A DNA stretch of 64,000 nt, from assembly GCF_003053745.1 (NCBI RefSeq), contig NZ_QAYE01000001.1:62001-126000 (forward strand), in the 5' to 3' direction. This document shows positions 8,037-16,618 of this stretch, in pieces. Below the pieces are notes generated by a model, which had not been told where the DNA came from, searched no databases, and saw nothing but the letters and a program-made list of their open reading frames with translations. Made by a program: the position numbers and the translations under genes. This stretch comes from Sphingomonas faeni. GTDB lineage: Bacteria > Pseudomonadota > Alphaproteobacteria > Sphingomonadales > Sphingomonadaceae. Each line of letters opens with the position of its first letter. Position 1 is the stretch's first letter.

Positions 8037-9392
8037 CTATCGTCTGATACGGATCGAGAAACGTGCACGCAACTCGTCAAAAGGATTGCCGAGGCCGACG
8101 CCGCTCGGTTTGTTGGATCCATAGCCGATGTTCGCGTCGAGACCGAGCCATCGCGTGATCTGGTAGCGGCTGCCGACTTCCGCGCGATAGACTTGCGTGG
8201 AACTCGATCGCTCCGGATACTCGCGCTTGCTGACTTCGCCACCAACCGTGACGATCAGATTGTACAGAAGTTCGTGATCGACCGTGACTCGAATCCGGTT
8301 GTCCCAAGAACTGCCCGCGTTGGACAAGTCGACGTCGATCAACCGGCGTTGCAGGAGAACACCGACCGTCGTGAGTTCGCTGGGAAACCAGTCCGCGCGC
8401 GCCTCGACCGACAGGCCGCTCGTCGTGCGATAGGTTTGGCTCGCGTCGAACTTCCGATAACTATAGCCGATGCCGACGGTGCCGCGTGCGACGCCGGCGA
8501 TATCGAAGTTCGATCCGAACACGCCGCGATAGCCGTTCGAATCGCGGTTGGGTTTGCCGAACGCCTGCGCCAGACCATAGTTGTTCCGGTCGGCCTCGAG
8601 CCGCGCGTAGAGCGACAGGCTGGGGCTGAAACCGAGTTCATAGGTGCCGGTGCCGGCATAGGTGACGCGATCGCGATACCGCTGGTCACGGATCAACCCG
8701 TCGGCAAAGCGCACCGAACTGAATTCGTACGAGGTGCGATCGATCGTCCCGATCACGCGCGACCGGCCGGAGTCGTACGACGTCCGGGTTCCCAGGAACG
8801 TCCGTAGATACCGTGACGGCTCGATCAGGTTCGCAACGACGTCGGCGGAGAACGGCGACTCGTACGTCCGGTCTGCCTGTGCGTCGAGCCGCACCGTCAG
8901 GTCGCGCGTCACGTCGATGCGACCGCTGCCCTGGACGTTCCACGCATCCTGATTGCGGATGGTCTGCTTGGCGAAACGCCGGATGTCCGCAGCGCCGGTA
9001 AGCCGCAACTGATGCACCGACCAGTCGGACGCCACGTTCACATACGGTTCGAACGACGTGTAGACGTCGGATTTCTTGTTCGTGTTGTCGTTGAAGATGT
9101 TGTCGCTGTAACCGATCGACGTGTTCAGCTGCGGGTTTACGATGAAACTGCCAAGCCGGACGCCCAGCGCGTCGTATTCGGGCCGCCCACGTTCGACGAC
9201 ACCGACATTGTGACCACGATCATAGTCGTCACCGCTGGTTGTCGCCGGCGGCAGCAACAGGCTGCTGGTCTGCGCGGCGGCAACGGCGGAGGTAAGCGCG
9301 GACGCTGCGATCAGCGTGCCCCGAAGCCACAATGCCGCGGCCCGGTGCCTCGACGCGGCGCGCGTCTGCGTGATGCTGCGTACCCCCGTCAT
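8037..9392 (-). CDS. EPS-locus outer-membrane beta-barrel protein (VpsM/BBP2-like)
   Basis: A 451-residue protein with a long basic n-region and a hydrophobic signal ending near VAAAQ. The mature part is built of alternating amphipathic strands throughout (for example QLRLTGAADI, YELGFSPSLSLYARLEAD, VTVGGEVSKREY) and ends in an aromatic/basic strand (RARFSIRIRR). This fits a large outer-membrane barrel of the type coded in exopolysaccharide clusters. ATG 9392 is preferred over TTG 9428, which lacks a ribosome site. It lies between the Wza-like and Wzc-like genes. Because the Wza-like partner is short, this barrel may form the outer-membrane pore itself; that is inference. Confidence 0.78.
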   Translation of the reverse strand: MTGVRSITQTRAASRHRAAALWLRGTLIAASALTSAVAAAQTSSLLLPPATTSGDDYDRGHNVGVVERGRPEYDALGVRLGSFIVNPQLNTSIGYSDNIFNDNTNKKSDVYTSFEPYVNVASDWSVHQLRLTGAADIRRFAKQTIRNQDAWNVQGSGRIDVTRDLTVRLDAQADRTYESPFSADVVANLIEPSRYLRTFLGTRTSYDSGRSRVIGTIDRTSYEFSSVRFADGLIRDQRYRDRVTYAGTGTYELGFSPSLSLYARLEADRNNYGLAQAFGKPNRDSNGYRGVFGSNFDIAGVARGTVGIGYSYRKFDASQTYRTTSGLSVEARADWFPSELTTVGVLLQRRLIDVDLSNAGSSWDNRIRVTVDHELLYNLIVTVGGEVSKREYPERSSSTQVYRAEVGSRYQITRWLGLDANIGYGSNKPSGVGLGNPFDELRARFSIRIRR

Positions 9393-9469
9393 ATCGTCCG
9401 CGTCCCAGGTCCGGCTCGTCGAAAACAAGCGATAGCGTATCGACCGGCCTGACCGGATCGTGCTCGGTA

Positions 9470-10057
9470 TCAGAAAAACCGCTCCGTCAGACGGATCGTG
9501 TCGCCCGGATAGATCCGCAGATTGGGCGTCAGGACATATTCCTGCTCATATTGATCGCCGAACCGGCGGATGCGGACGGTCGCCTTGCGTGCGCGGGGCG
9601 TATAGCCTTGTGCCGTGGCGATCGCATTCAAGGCGGTCAGCCCGCTCAGATAGGGATATTGGCCGGGCGAGCGGACTTCGCCGAGGATGAAGAACGGGCG
9701 GTAGGTCGCCACTTCCATGTTTACGCGCGGATCGCGCAGATAACCATCGGACAGGCGTGCCTGCACCTCCTGCGTGACGCGCTCGATCGGCTTGCCCGCG
9801 ACCTGGACGTTGCCGATCAGCGGCAACGAGATCTCGCCGTCGCTGCTGACCGAGAAATCGCCGCTCAATTGCGGCTCATTGTAAACAATGACGCGAATCT
9901 TGTCGCCGGCGCCTAGTTTGTAGATGTCGTCGCTCGCTGCGCCCTCGGCATAGCGTTCGCCGCTCGAAATAGGGGGCGGGCCGGATTTCGAACATCCGGC
10001 AAGCGCAAAGGCGGCTAGCAAGACAAAAGCCGCTCTATTTTTCACGCAAACCCCCAT
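9470..10057 (-). CDS. Wza/GumB-type polysaccharide export lipoprotein (set 1)
   Basis: A 195-residue protein with a signal peptide and lipobox LAGC (Cys22). A poly-export domain runs from about 45 to 120 (YKLGAGDKIRVIVYNEPQLSG, then a SLPLIGNV-like strand), followed by one SLBB-like domain (FFILGEVRSPGQYPY, about 125-190). E. coli Wza is about 380 residues with three SLBB-type domains and a membrane-spanning helical crown. This protein lacks that crown, so it should be periplasmic or outer-membrane-anchored rather than a complete channel. It is the first gene of the minus-strand Wza-barrel-Wzc unit. The intergenic region upstream (10058-10125) is short. Confidence 0.9.
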   Translation of the reverse strand: MGVCVKNRAAFVLLAAFALAGCSKSGPPPISSGERYAEGAASDDIYKLGAGDKIRVIVYNEPQLSGDFSVSSDGEISLPLIGNVQVAGKPIERVTQEVQARLSDGYLRDPRVNMEVATYRPFFILGEVRSPGQYPYLSGLTALNAIATAQGYTPRARKATVRIRRFGDQYEQEYVLTPNLRIYPGDTIRLTERFF

Positions 10058-10125
10058 TTACACTGTCAGGTCTTGGCTAACATGCCGGCAATACCGCATC
10101 AAGGTAATTTGTTGCAACGCGGTAT

Positions 10126-10686
10126 CTATCGGATATCGATACTTCCGGGCTCGCCGGCCCGCTTGCCGGCAAAAAAATGGCGAAGTTGTCGGACCTTCGA
10201 GGTCTTGGGAGGCCGATGAACGATCTCCGCCAATTGCTCGACGAACGCATCCGACGCGATGGTATTGAGGGTCGGATAGGCGGTCAGGTCATCCACCCGC
10301 TCCAGTAGCGCGCGCAGTTCGACTTCCGTGTCCGCCGGGTAGATGCCGGGGCGATCGCCAAATTGTCGCAGGGTTGCGAACTGGTGGCCGTTGCGATGTT
10401 CGCCGAGCTTGTGGTTTCGCGGCATCACGATGATTGGCTTGCCGAATTCCATCGCGGTGATGATCGATCCCATGCCAGCATGGCACACCATCACCCGGCA
10501 GTCCTTCTGTAGGTCACGGAAGACGTCGTAGGCGACGTGCGCAAAGCTCTTCAGAGCGACCGGGCGATAGCGGGTCGGGCCGACCTGCGCGATCACATCG
10601 GAGCGACCATGGTCGACGGCCCACCCGTCGACGGCGCGGATCAGCCGATCGAAGGGTAGTTGCGTGCCGACGGAAACCAGAATCAC
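10126..10686 (-). CDS. Alg13/PssE-like catalytic half of a split GT28-type glycosyltransferase
   Basis: A 186-residue protein. The VILVSVGTQLPFDRLI start and the central HAGMGSI, GKPIIVMPR and GEHRNGHQ motifs are those of the nucleotide-sugar-binding C-terminal lobe of GT-B (GT28) enzymes. This is the half carried by Alg13 or rhizobial PssE/EpsF-like proteins. GTG 10686 overlaps the stop of the upstream Alg14-like gene as GTGA, so translation is probably coupled. The two halves should form one active transferase on the cytoplasmic face of the membrane, adding a sugar to the lipid-linked EPS repeat unit. The donor sugar is not determinable here. Confidence 0.85.
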   Translation of the reverse strand: MILVSVGTQLPFDRLIRAVDGWAVDHGRSDVIAQVGPTRYRPVALKSFAHVAYDVFRDLQKDCRVMVCHAGMGSIITAMEFGKPIIVMPRNHKLGEHRNGHQFATLRQFGDRPGIYPADTEVELRALLERVDDLTAYPTLNTIASDAFVEQLAEIVHRPPKTSKVRQLRHFFAGKRAGEPGSIDIR

Positions 10687-11129
10687 AGAATTTGCCCAAG
10701 GTAGCGCAGCGACGGATTCTCGTCGGCGAGATGGTGCCACTGCGTGATTCGCAGATCGGCGAACGGCTTTACGAGGCGTCCCGACAGCGACAATGTTTCA
10801 CTGTTGGCGATGCTGTCGATCCAGATCGTTCGCGCGCCAAACATCTTGGCGATCATCAGCGCGAGCGCGCCCGGCGCGGCACCGGTCGACACGACCAGGT
10901 CTGGATCGAATGCGCGGAAGACCCGCAGCAGGCCAAGCAGGGTAGGTGCCATCGCCCACGCCGAATCCCGCGCGGTGTCGGCGATTTCGAGCACCTCGCG
11001 GTCGCCGAGCGGGGGCGTCATGCCTTTTGACGTACTGACGAATTGGCAGTCCGCACCGACGAACGCCGCGCGAAGGCGGTGAAGTTCGATCCAATGCCCA
11101 CCGGCCGAGGCGACAAGCAGGACGCGCAT
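10683..11129 (-). CDS. Alg14/PssD-like membrane-recruiting half of a split glycosyltransferase
   Basis: A 148-residue protein beginning MRVLLVASAGGHWIEL, the glycine-rich N-terminal strand-loop of Alg14/PssD proteins. It also shows the family pattern DLVVSTGAAPG and a following IWIDSIANSE segment. In this family it supplies the acceptor/membrane lobe to the Alg13-like partner. ATG 11129 is chosen on homology even though the upstream bases are cytosine-rich and lack a Shine-Dalgarno sequence; the frame stays open to 11306. Its stop overlaps the start of the Alg13-like gene. Confidence 0.82.
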   Translation of the reverse strand: MRVLLVASAGGHWIELHRLRAAFVGADCQFVSTSKGMTPPLGDREVLEIADTARDSAWAMAPTLLGLLRVFRAFDPDLVVSTGAAPGALALMIAKMFGARTIWIDSIANSETLSLSGRLVKPFADLRITQWHHLADENPSLRYLGQIL

Positions 11130-11540
11130 AGGGGGGCCGCTATCCGGATTTACCGGGAAGCGCAAATGATCGATCGATACAATAGGCGTATTCGCCCGCC
11201 GTGGCGTAGAATCCGCCAGCGATGCGACAGTATCCCTGTCATTGCCTGGGTTCACGAAGAACCGCTCGGGCAGGGAACGGGCTGACGTTGATCCGATCTC
11301 GGCCACTTTGTCGCGTCCCCATCTTGCGCCACCAGTCCATCGGGATCATGCTCGACTTGGTACATACCGTCCGTGACTGGGCCTTGCTGTCATTGGCCGG
11401 CCCATGGGATGGGTAATGCTCCACTATCGCAGACTTTAACATTCCAGCAATCGAACCAATTGATTGCAATGGCATATTCAAGTTAGATCGCCGCGCTTCC
11501 CCCACGACCTTGCGGGAAACGCTATACCGGAGATGTTGCG
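11130..11540. other. Divergent intergenic region between glycosyltransferase and phosphatase genes
   Basis: About 410 bp between a minus-strand gene start and a plus-strand gene start. It becomes AT-richer from about 11400 (for example around the CAATTGATTGCAAT stretch near 11456-11469). It is expected to contain the promoters for both EPS half-operons. No sigma-70 pair could be called with confidence. Confidence 0.45.
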
Positions 11541-12266
11541 TTGCCAAGCACCGATTCTGGTGACCGAATATATGCCATCGGTGACATCCACGGCCGATAC
11601 GACCTTCTCCAGATGTTGATCGCGCGGATCGGCGAGCATTCTGCAAGCTTGCCGCCGGCCCGGTCGCTCTATGTGGTTTTGATCGGAGACGTCGTCGATC
11701 GGGGGCCGCAAAGCGCCGAGGTGCTGGCGATGCTTTATGGTCTCCAGCGTCAGAACAGCCGCGTCATCGTCCTGCTCGGCAATCACGAAGAGGCGATGCT
11801 CAAGGCGCTCGACGGCGATCCGGATGCGTTGCGACGATGGCTCGCGGTGGGCGGCGATGCGACGCTCGCCAGCTTCGGCATCGCGCCGCTGCGTACCGAC
11901 GACGACCCACGCGACTATATGAACGGCGCACGACGCGCGATCCCGCGACAATGGCTCGCCTGGCTTCGTCAATTGCCGCTCAGCGTGCAGTCCGGAGACT
12001 ATTACTTCGTCCATGCGGGTGTTCGTCCCGGTGTCGCCCTTGCGCGGCAGGTACGCGACGACATGCTGTGGATCCGTGGCGAGTTCCTCCGGTCCGAGCG
12101 GGACTTCGGTGCGGTCGTCGTCCACGGACACAGCATCACCCCCGATGTCGATGTCCGCGAGAACCGGATTGGGATCGATACGGGTGCGTATCGAACAGGC
12201 GTTCTCAGCGCGGTCTACTTGGAGGGCGAGAAAAGAGACATACTTGCTGTCTCGTTGCCGATGTGA
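11541..12266 (+). CDS. PPP-family metallophosphoesterase (Ser/Thr protein phosphatase-like)
   Basis: A 241-residue cytoplasmic protein with all PPP signature motifs: GDIHG (14-18), GDVVDRG (49-55), GNHE (80-83), the metal-ligand His in VHAG (about 158) and HGHS (195-198). It is related to bacterial PrpA/ApaH-type enzymes and should dephosphorylate Ser/Thr, or possibly Tyr or a dinucleotide, with two metal ions. The start is TTG 11541, placed by GGAGAT about seven bases upstream. It sits between two polysaccharide export sets that each carry a BY-kinase, so reversing kinase-linked phosphorylation is an attractive but unproven role. Confidence 0.85.
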   Translation: MPSTDSGDRIYAIGDIHGRYDLLQMLIARIGEHSASLPPARSLYVVLIGDVVDRGPQSAEVLAMLYGLQRQNSRVIVLLGNHEEAMLKALDGDPDALRRWLAVGGDATLASFGIAPLRTDDDPRDYMNGARRAIPRQWLAWLRQLPLSVQSGDYYFVHAGVRPGVALARQVRDDMLWIRGEFLRSERDFGAVVVHGHSITPDVDVRENRIGIDTGAYRTGVLSAVYLEGEKRDILAVSLPM

Positions 12267-12443
12267 ACTCACGAAAATGAGCAACTGCAGCAAATTGTAA
12301 AAAACAAACAAGTCTGTTGTAAGGAACATGCAGTTTGTACAGTTAATCTAGGTTAGCGACCCGTTCCCGTGCTTGACTCTTCTGCCAGCACATGAGTAAC
12401 TGAAGTATAGGCGCGGAACCGCCGTATTCAGGGGTCGGAAATC

Positions 12444-12716
12444 ATGTTCAAAAAGATCTTTCTTGGAGCGGCACTCGCTAGCCAGGCTTTCATCGGTACG
12501 GCGTATGCAGCACCGGCGCGTCCGCAAGCAGTCAGCTTCGATAGCGTAAAGATGGTCGATGCTGCCGGTTCGCCGACGCGCATCGGAACTTCGGCCAAGC
12601 GCAAGAACGACATTGCTGGCGCGCCATTCCTGCTGCCGCTGCTCGGTGTCGTTGCACTGGTTGCAGTGGTTGCGGTCGTCGCCAGCGGTGGTGACGACGA
12701 CTCCAGCCCGAACTGA
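12444..12716 (+). CDS. Small exported protein with C-terminal membrane helix, unknown function
   Basis: A 90-residue protein. It has a clear signal peptide (MFKKIFLGAALASQAFIGTAYA) cleaved after Ala-Tyr-Ala, a short polar linker, a single hydrophobic helix (about 61-81, LLPLLGVVALVAVVAVV) and an acidic tail GGDDDSSPN. A mature protein with one membrane helix and a short charged tail would be an inner-membrane peptide. Similar small proteins recur next to sphingomonad EPS genes in my recollection, but I know no function. It has its own 177-bp AT-rich upstream region and is followed by a strong terminator, so it is probably a monocistronic transcript. Confidence 0.75.
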   Translation: MFKKIFLGAALASQAFIGTAYAAPARPQAVSFDSVKMVDAAGSPTRIGTSAKRKNDIAGAPFLLPLLGVVALVAVVAVVASGGDDDSSPN

Positions 12717-12761
12717 TCGGCTGACGCGGTCTCGTCAGGCACGCGATCACGAGAGTTATTG

Positions 12762-12800
12762 AGGCGAAGCATTCGAACGAGTGCTTCGCCTTTATCTTTT
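12762..12800 (+). terminator. Intrinsic terminator after the small exported protein gene
   Basis: A perfect 10-bp stem (AGGCGAAGCA with TGCTTCGCCT) with a 10-base loop is followed by a T-rich run (TTATCTTTT). It lies 46 bp after the stop at 12716. Confidence 0.85.
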
Positions 12801-13129
12801 CTGTGCCTTCCAGTGGTTTTTGATCCACGGTCGCGTTCGGTAACGTCAAGAGCGTCCGGGTGGCGACGTCGATGACTTACCGGCTGGGGGCGTGATCTTC
12901 GCCAATTGCTGTGGATCGACGAATCCGCACGATCGTCCCGGCCGATTGCGACGATCGATCGCCTGGCTGGCTCACCTGCCTGTCCCAGTCCTTATCGAAG
13001 CAGTCCATCGATGGCTTTACGTAACCTACGATCGCTGACGGCAAGCGCGGGATTGCATGACCCGGTGGACATGATCGTCATGCTGTGCCGCAGCGAGCAC
13101 CATTGCTACAGTGCGTGGGGGCGTTCCGC
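12801..13129. other. Gene-free stretch upstream of the Wzy/ligase operon
   Basis: About 330 bp with no convincing reading frame. It should contain the promoter and leader of the plus-strand ligase-Wza-Wzc operon. No motif strong enough to name was found. Confidence 0.4.
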
Positions 13130-15799
13130 ATGAGCGGCATGAACGAGCGTCGCGGCTCCCGAAGAGAGGGTGGCCGGTCGAGCGGACGGTCTCGCACTCA
13201 TAGGTTCGGTCTGTCGGCGCCTTGGCGAGCTCATGCGCCGTTGGTGGCGTTCCTGATCGTCCTGCTGTTCGGCGGGGGCGCGGGCACTGGCTATCCGCTG
13301 ATCGAACTCGCGGCGCAAATTCTGGCGCTTGTCCTGATCGTCCGCGCCGCGCGTCCGACACGCTCCGAAATCAACACGCTTGCGTCCGCGACCACCGCTA
13401 CGAGATCGGTCGCGCTGAGCCGATTCCTGCTGGTGTTCGCCGCTGCGGCGCTCCTGCTGGTGGCGCAACTGGTGCCGCTGCCTGCACAATGGTGGCACGT
13501 CCTGCCGGCGCGCGAGACGGCGGTACAGATCTTCACGCTGCTCGGCTGGACGACGCGGTGGCACGCGTTCAGCATGACGCCCGACACAACGTTTACCGCG
13601 TTGCTCACGTTGCTCGTGCCGCTGGCCGCGATGCTGACGGTGGCGGCACTTCCGCTCCAGTCGCGGGTGACGATGCTCAGGCTGATCGTCATCGCCGCGG
13701 TGATCTCGACGGTGCTTGCCGCGTTGCAGGTCGCGGCCGGCGGCAGTGCGCCGGTCCTCTACGAAACCGCGCATCGCGGGTTCGGCGTCGGCTTCTTCGT
13801 CAACCGCAACCATCAGGCGACGTTCCTGCTGGTGTCGATCGTCTTCGCGGCGGTGCCGGGCGTGATGGGCACGGGGGCGGCGCGCCGGCTCGGGATGCTC
13901 GGCGTCATCGGCTTCCTGTCGCTCGGCATTCTCGCGACCAGTTCGCGCACCGCGTTGCTGTTGCTGCCGATTTCGCTGATCGTCGCGTTCGCCTTGGTCG
14001 GCGACGTCCGGCGCACCGGCAAGTCGGTCGCTGCCGCCGCCGCGCTCTATGTCGTCGGCGGGCTCCTGTTGTCGCGCACCGATCTGGTCCAGCGCCTGTT
14101 CGCCCGCTTCACCACGGTCGCCGAAGAGCTGCGCTATCAATATTGGGAGAACTCGCTCTACATCGTCCGCGAGACGTTCCCGTTCGGAACCGGCTTCGGC
14201 AGCTTCGAGCGAGTCTATCGCAGCGTCGAGCCGCTCGGGCAGGTCTCGCCGCTGAGCGTCAATCACGCGCACAATGATTTCCTAGAACTCGTCCTCGAAG
14301 GGGGGCTGCCCGCAGCGCTCCTGATCGCGGCGGGCCTGATCGTGCTGATCGTCGCGCTCGTATCGGGTTGGCGCCACGCAGGCGATCGCGGCGCGAGCGA
14401 CCGGCAGAGCGGCGATCGCCACGCCGGCACGCGTCAGGAGCGCGCGACACTGGTCGCGGGCGGGGCGGCGATCGTGCTGATCCTGCTGTTCTCGCTGGTC
14501 GATTATCCGCTGCGCATGGCGGGGATCGCAGGCCTGTTCGGCGCCGCGCTCGGCCTGATCGCCGCGGTCGGTCGCCCGCAGTCCCGCACGACGGCGTCCT
14601 TCGCCTGGACGCCCTCGACGATAGCGATGACGATCGTCCCGGCGATTATCGGGTTGGCGGTGAGTGGTGATGCGGCGGGTCGCTTCCTGACGTTGCGCGG
14701 CCAGCCCGCGGCCGCGACGGCGGTCTCGCCATGGTCGGCCAGCGCCTGGTCGGCGCTCGCCAATGCCGAGCAACTCGCCAGCCAGCCAGCCGCGGCACGC
14801 GCTGCCGCGGCCCGTGCGCTGACGATCGACCCGATCGACGCGGGGGCGGTCCGCGCGCACGGCTATGCCGACCTCGCGCTCGACCAGCCGGTTCGCGGCA
14901 GCGCGTTGCTGCAGGCGGGCGCCGCGCTGGGCTGGCGCGATACGTTGATGCAATTGTGGCTGGCGGAGCGCGCGCTGGAGGTTGGCAGCACGGGTATCGC
15001 CGCGGAGCGTATAGACGCGCTGTTGCGCCGCGCGCAGCTGCCCGACGCGCTGATGCCCCAGATGCGCCGCACCTATCTGTCGCCCGGCGGCGTGGACGCG
15101 GTCGTCGCGCGCCTCGGCGATGCGCCCAAATGGCGGCAGGGGTTCTTCAACCTGATCGCCAAGGACGCTGCCGAATCGGTGCCGCGCACACTCGAATTTC
15201 TTGGCAAGCTGCAGAAGGCGGGCGTCGCCGCGACGCCGCTGGCAACCACGCTGATCCGCTGGCGGCTCGGTGACAGGGGCGACGTGGCCGGCGCGCGTCA
15301 GGTATGGCGCGCGAGCGGTGGCCGCGGACTGGTCGCGGATGGCGGGTTCGAGGCGTTGCCGTCACCACTGCCGGGTGGGGTCATCCCCTATGCCTGGGGC
15401 GCGCCGAGCTTGCCGGGCGTACGCGTGATCCCGGCGGATCGCGGCGCGGACGGCCGCGGCCACGCACTGCAGATCGTCTCGGACGGCCTGTCGAGCGGCA
15501 CCGCGCTGGCGCAGGCGATCACCTTGCCGCCGGGCCGCTGGCGGGTGAGCGCCATGGTCCGCGGTGCCGACGTTGCGGCCACGCTTTCGCTGACGTGCGC
15601 CGGTCGACCGGCGACGATCACGACCGACGGCATCGCGCTCGATGGGCGAGGGGCGGGCTGGCGACAGATGGCTGGTGTCGTCACGGTCGAAACCGGCTGT
15701 CCGGTGCAGATCCTGGGGCTCAACCTGCACGAGCGTGGTGGGCAGCCCGGCGTGTTCTGGATCGATTCGGTTCGCATCGCCGCCGCGGCCGGGCAGTGA
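13130..15799 (+). CDS. Wzy_C/O-antigen-ligase-like polymerase with TPR-like and C-terminal sandwich domains
   Basis: An 889-residue protein. Residues about 30-530 form a polytopic membrane domain of the O-antigen ligase/polymerase superfamily. The large periplasmic loop carries the conserved FVNRNHQAT (about 223) and NHAHNDFLELVLEGG (about 377-391) motifs with the catalytic-type His and Arg residues. Residues about 540-700 are Ala-rich helical repeats resembling TPRs (LANAEQLASQPAAARAA). Residues about 735-889 are a Gly/Val-rich beta domain beginning at VADGGFEALPSPLPGG that resembles a carbohydrate-binding jelly roll. It is probably the EPS polymerase or ligase at the periplasmic face. ATG 13130 follows GGGGGCG; GTG 13085 and ATG 13139 are alternatives. 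Confidence 0.85.
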   Translation: MSGMNERRGSRREGGRSSGRSRTHRFGLSAPWRAHAPLVAFLIVLLFGGGAGTGYPLIELAAQILALVLIVRAARPTRSEINTLASATTATRSVALSRFLLVFAAAALLLVAQLVPLPAQWWHVLPARETAVQIFTLLGWTTRWHAFSMTPDTTFTALLTLLVPLAAMLTVAALPLQSRVTMLRLIVIAAVISTVLAALQVAAGGSAPVLYETAHRGFGVGFFVNRNHQATFLLVSIVFAAVPGVMGTGAARRLGMLGVIGFLSLGILATSSRTALLLLPISLIVAFALVGDVRRTGKSVAAAAALYVVGGLLLSRTDLVQRLFARFTTVAEELRYQYWENSLYIVRETFPFGTGFGSFERVYRSVEPLGQVSPLSVNHAHNDFLELVLEGGLPAALLIAAGLIVLIVALVSGWRHAGDRGASDRQSGDRHAGTRQERATLVAGGAAIVLILLFSLVDYPLRMAGIAGLFGAALGLIAAVGRPQSRTTASFAWTPSTIAMTIVPAIIGLAVSGDAAGRFLTLRGQPAAATAVSPWSASAWSALANAEQLASQPAAARAAAARALTIDPIDAGAVRAHGYADLALDQPVRGSALLQAGAALGWRDTLMQLWLAERALEVGSTGIAAERIDALLRRAQLPDALMPQMRRTYLSPGGVDAVVARLGDAPKWRQGFFNLIAKDAAESVPRTLEFLGKLQKAGVAATPLATTLIRWRLGDRGDVAGARQVWRASGGRGLVADGGFEALPSPLPGGVIPYAWGAPSLPGVRVIPADRGADGRGHALQIVSDGLSSGTALAQAITLPPGRWRVSAMVRGADVAATLSLTCAGRPATITTDGIALDGRGAGWRQMAGVVTVETGCPVQILGLNLHERGGQPGVFWIDSVRIAAAAGQ

Positions 15800-15893
15800 C
15801 GCCCATGCAGGCGCCGGTAACACAGGTTAGACGCTTGACCGAGTGCACCGGGTAGTGCGAGGGTTCGTCATTCCAAAGGGGCAAGATCAACGG

Positions 15894-16595
15894 ATGCGAG
15901 CGACCTTGATAGGGGTGGTCGCGCTGAGCGCCATGCTCGGCGCGTGCGCCGACGATAATGTCGGCCCTAACCTCCGAACCGGCGAAGCCGCGTATGAGAC
16001 GATCCCGGCGCCGGTGGGTGAGCCACGGGTGCAGGATTATCGTATCGGCGCGCTCGATACGCTGGACATCGTCGTGTTCCAGGAAGCCGACATTTCGACC
16101 CGCGGGGTCGTGGTCGATGCCGCCGGCGTCATATCGATGCCGTTGATCGGACGGATCCAGGCGGCCGGCAACACCAGCACGCAGCTCGCCGACCTGCTCG
16201 CCGCAAAGCTGGCCGAGCGGTTCTACGTCAATCCGCAAGTCACGGTCACCGTCGCCAGTTCGGTCGCGCAGCGCGTCACCGTGCAGGGCGACGTCAAGGA
16301 GCCGGGTATCTATCCGATTTCCGGGCCGACCACGCTGCTCGACACGATCGCGCTCGCCAAGGGCGAGAGCGAGGACGCGTCGTTGCGCGAGGTGATCGTG
16401 ATCCGCTACATCGACGGCAAGCGGATGGGCGCGGTGTTCGATCTGAAGCGGATCCGCCGCGGTGACGATGCCGATCCCGCGATCGCGGCTCGCGACACGA
16501 TCATCGTCGGCCATTCGACGGGCAAGTCGGCCTGGCATGACATTCTGCGCGCGGCACCGTTGCTCGCGGGCTTCGGCGTCTTCGCGCAATTCTAA
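15894..16595 (+). CDS. Wza/GumB-type polysaccharide export lipoprotein (set 2)
   Basis: A 233-residue protein starting at ATG 15894 with lipobox LGAC (Cys18). The poly-export domain includes YRIGALDTLDIVVFQEAD (about 45-62) and SMPLIGRIQ. It is followed by an SLBB-like domain (VTVQGDVKEPGIYP, about 123-136) and a short C-terminal stretch with a hydrophobic end (LLAGFGVFAQF). Like the set 1 copy it is much shorter than E. coli Wza and lacks an obvious outer-membrane crown. It sits 23 bp before the second Wzc-like gene and about 95 bp after the ligase gene, forming a plus-strand operon. Confidence 0.9.
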   Translation: MRATLIGVVALSAMLGACADDNVGPNLRTGEAAYETIPAPVGEPRVQDYRIGALDTLDIVVFQEADISTRGVVVDAAGVISMPLIGRIQAAGNTSTQLADLLAAKLAERFYVNPQVTVTVASSVAQRVTVQGDVKEPGIYPISGPTTLLDTIALAKGESEDASLREVIVIRYIDGKRMGAVFDLKRIRRGDDADPAIAARDTIIVGHSTGKSAWHDILRAAPLLAGFGVFAQF

Positions 16596-16618
16596 GATCA
16601 CAGGAAGAGAACTGACTC

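Noticed and set aside
5999..8047. A 682-residue plus-strand frame across the set 1 Wzc-like gene
   Set aside because: The minus strand encodes a complete Wzz/BY-kinase protein with all Walker motifs; the other frame has no domain.
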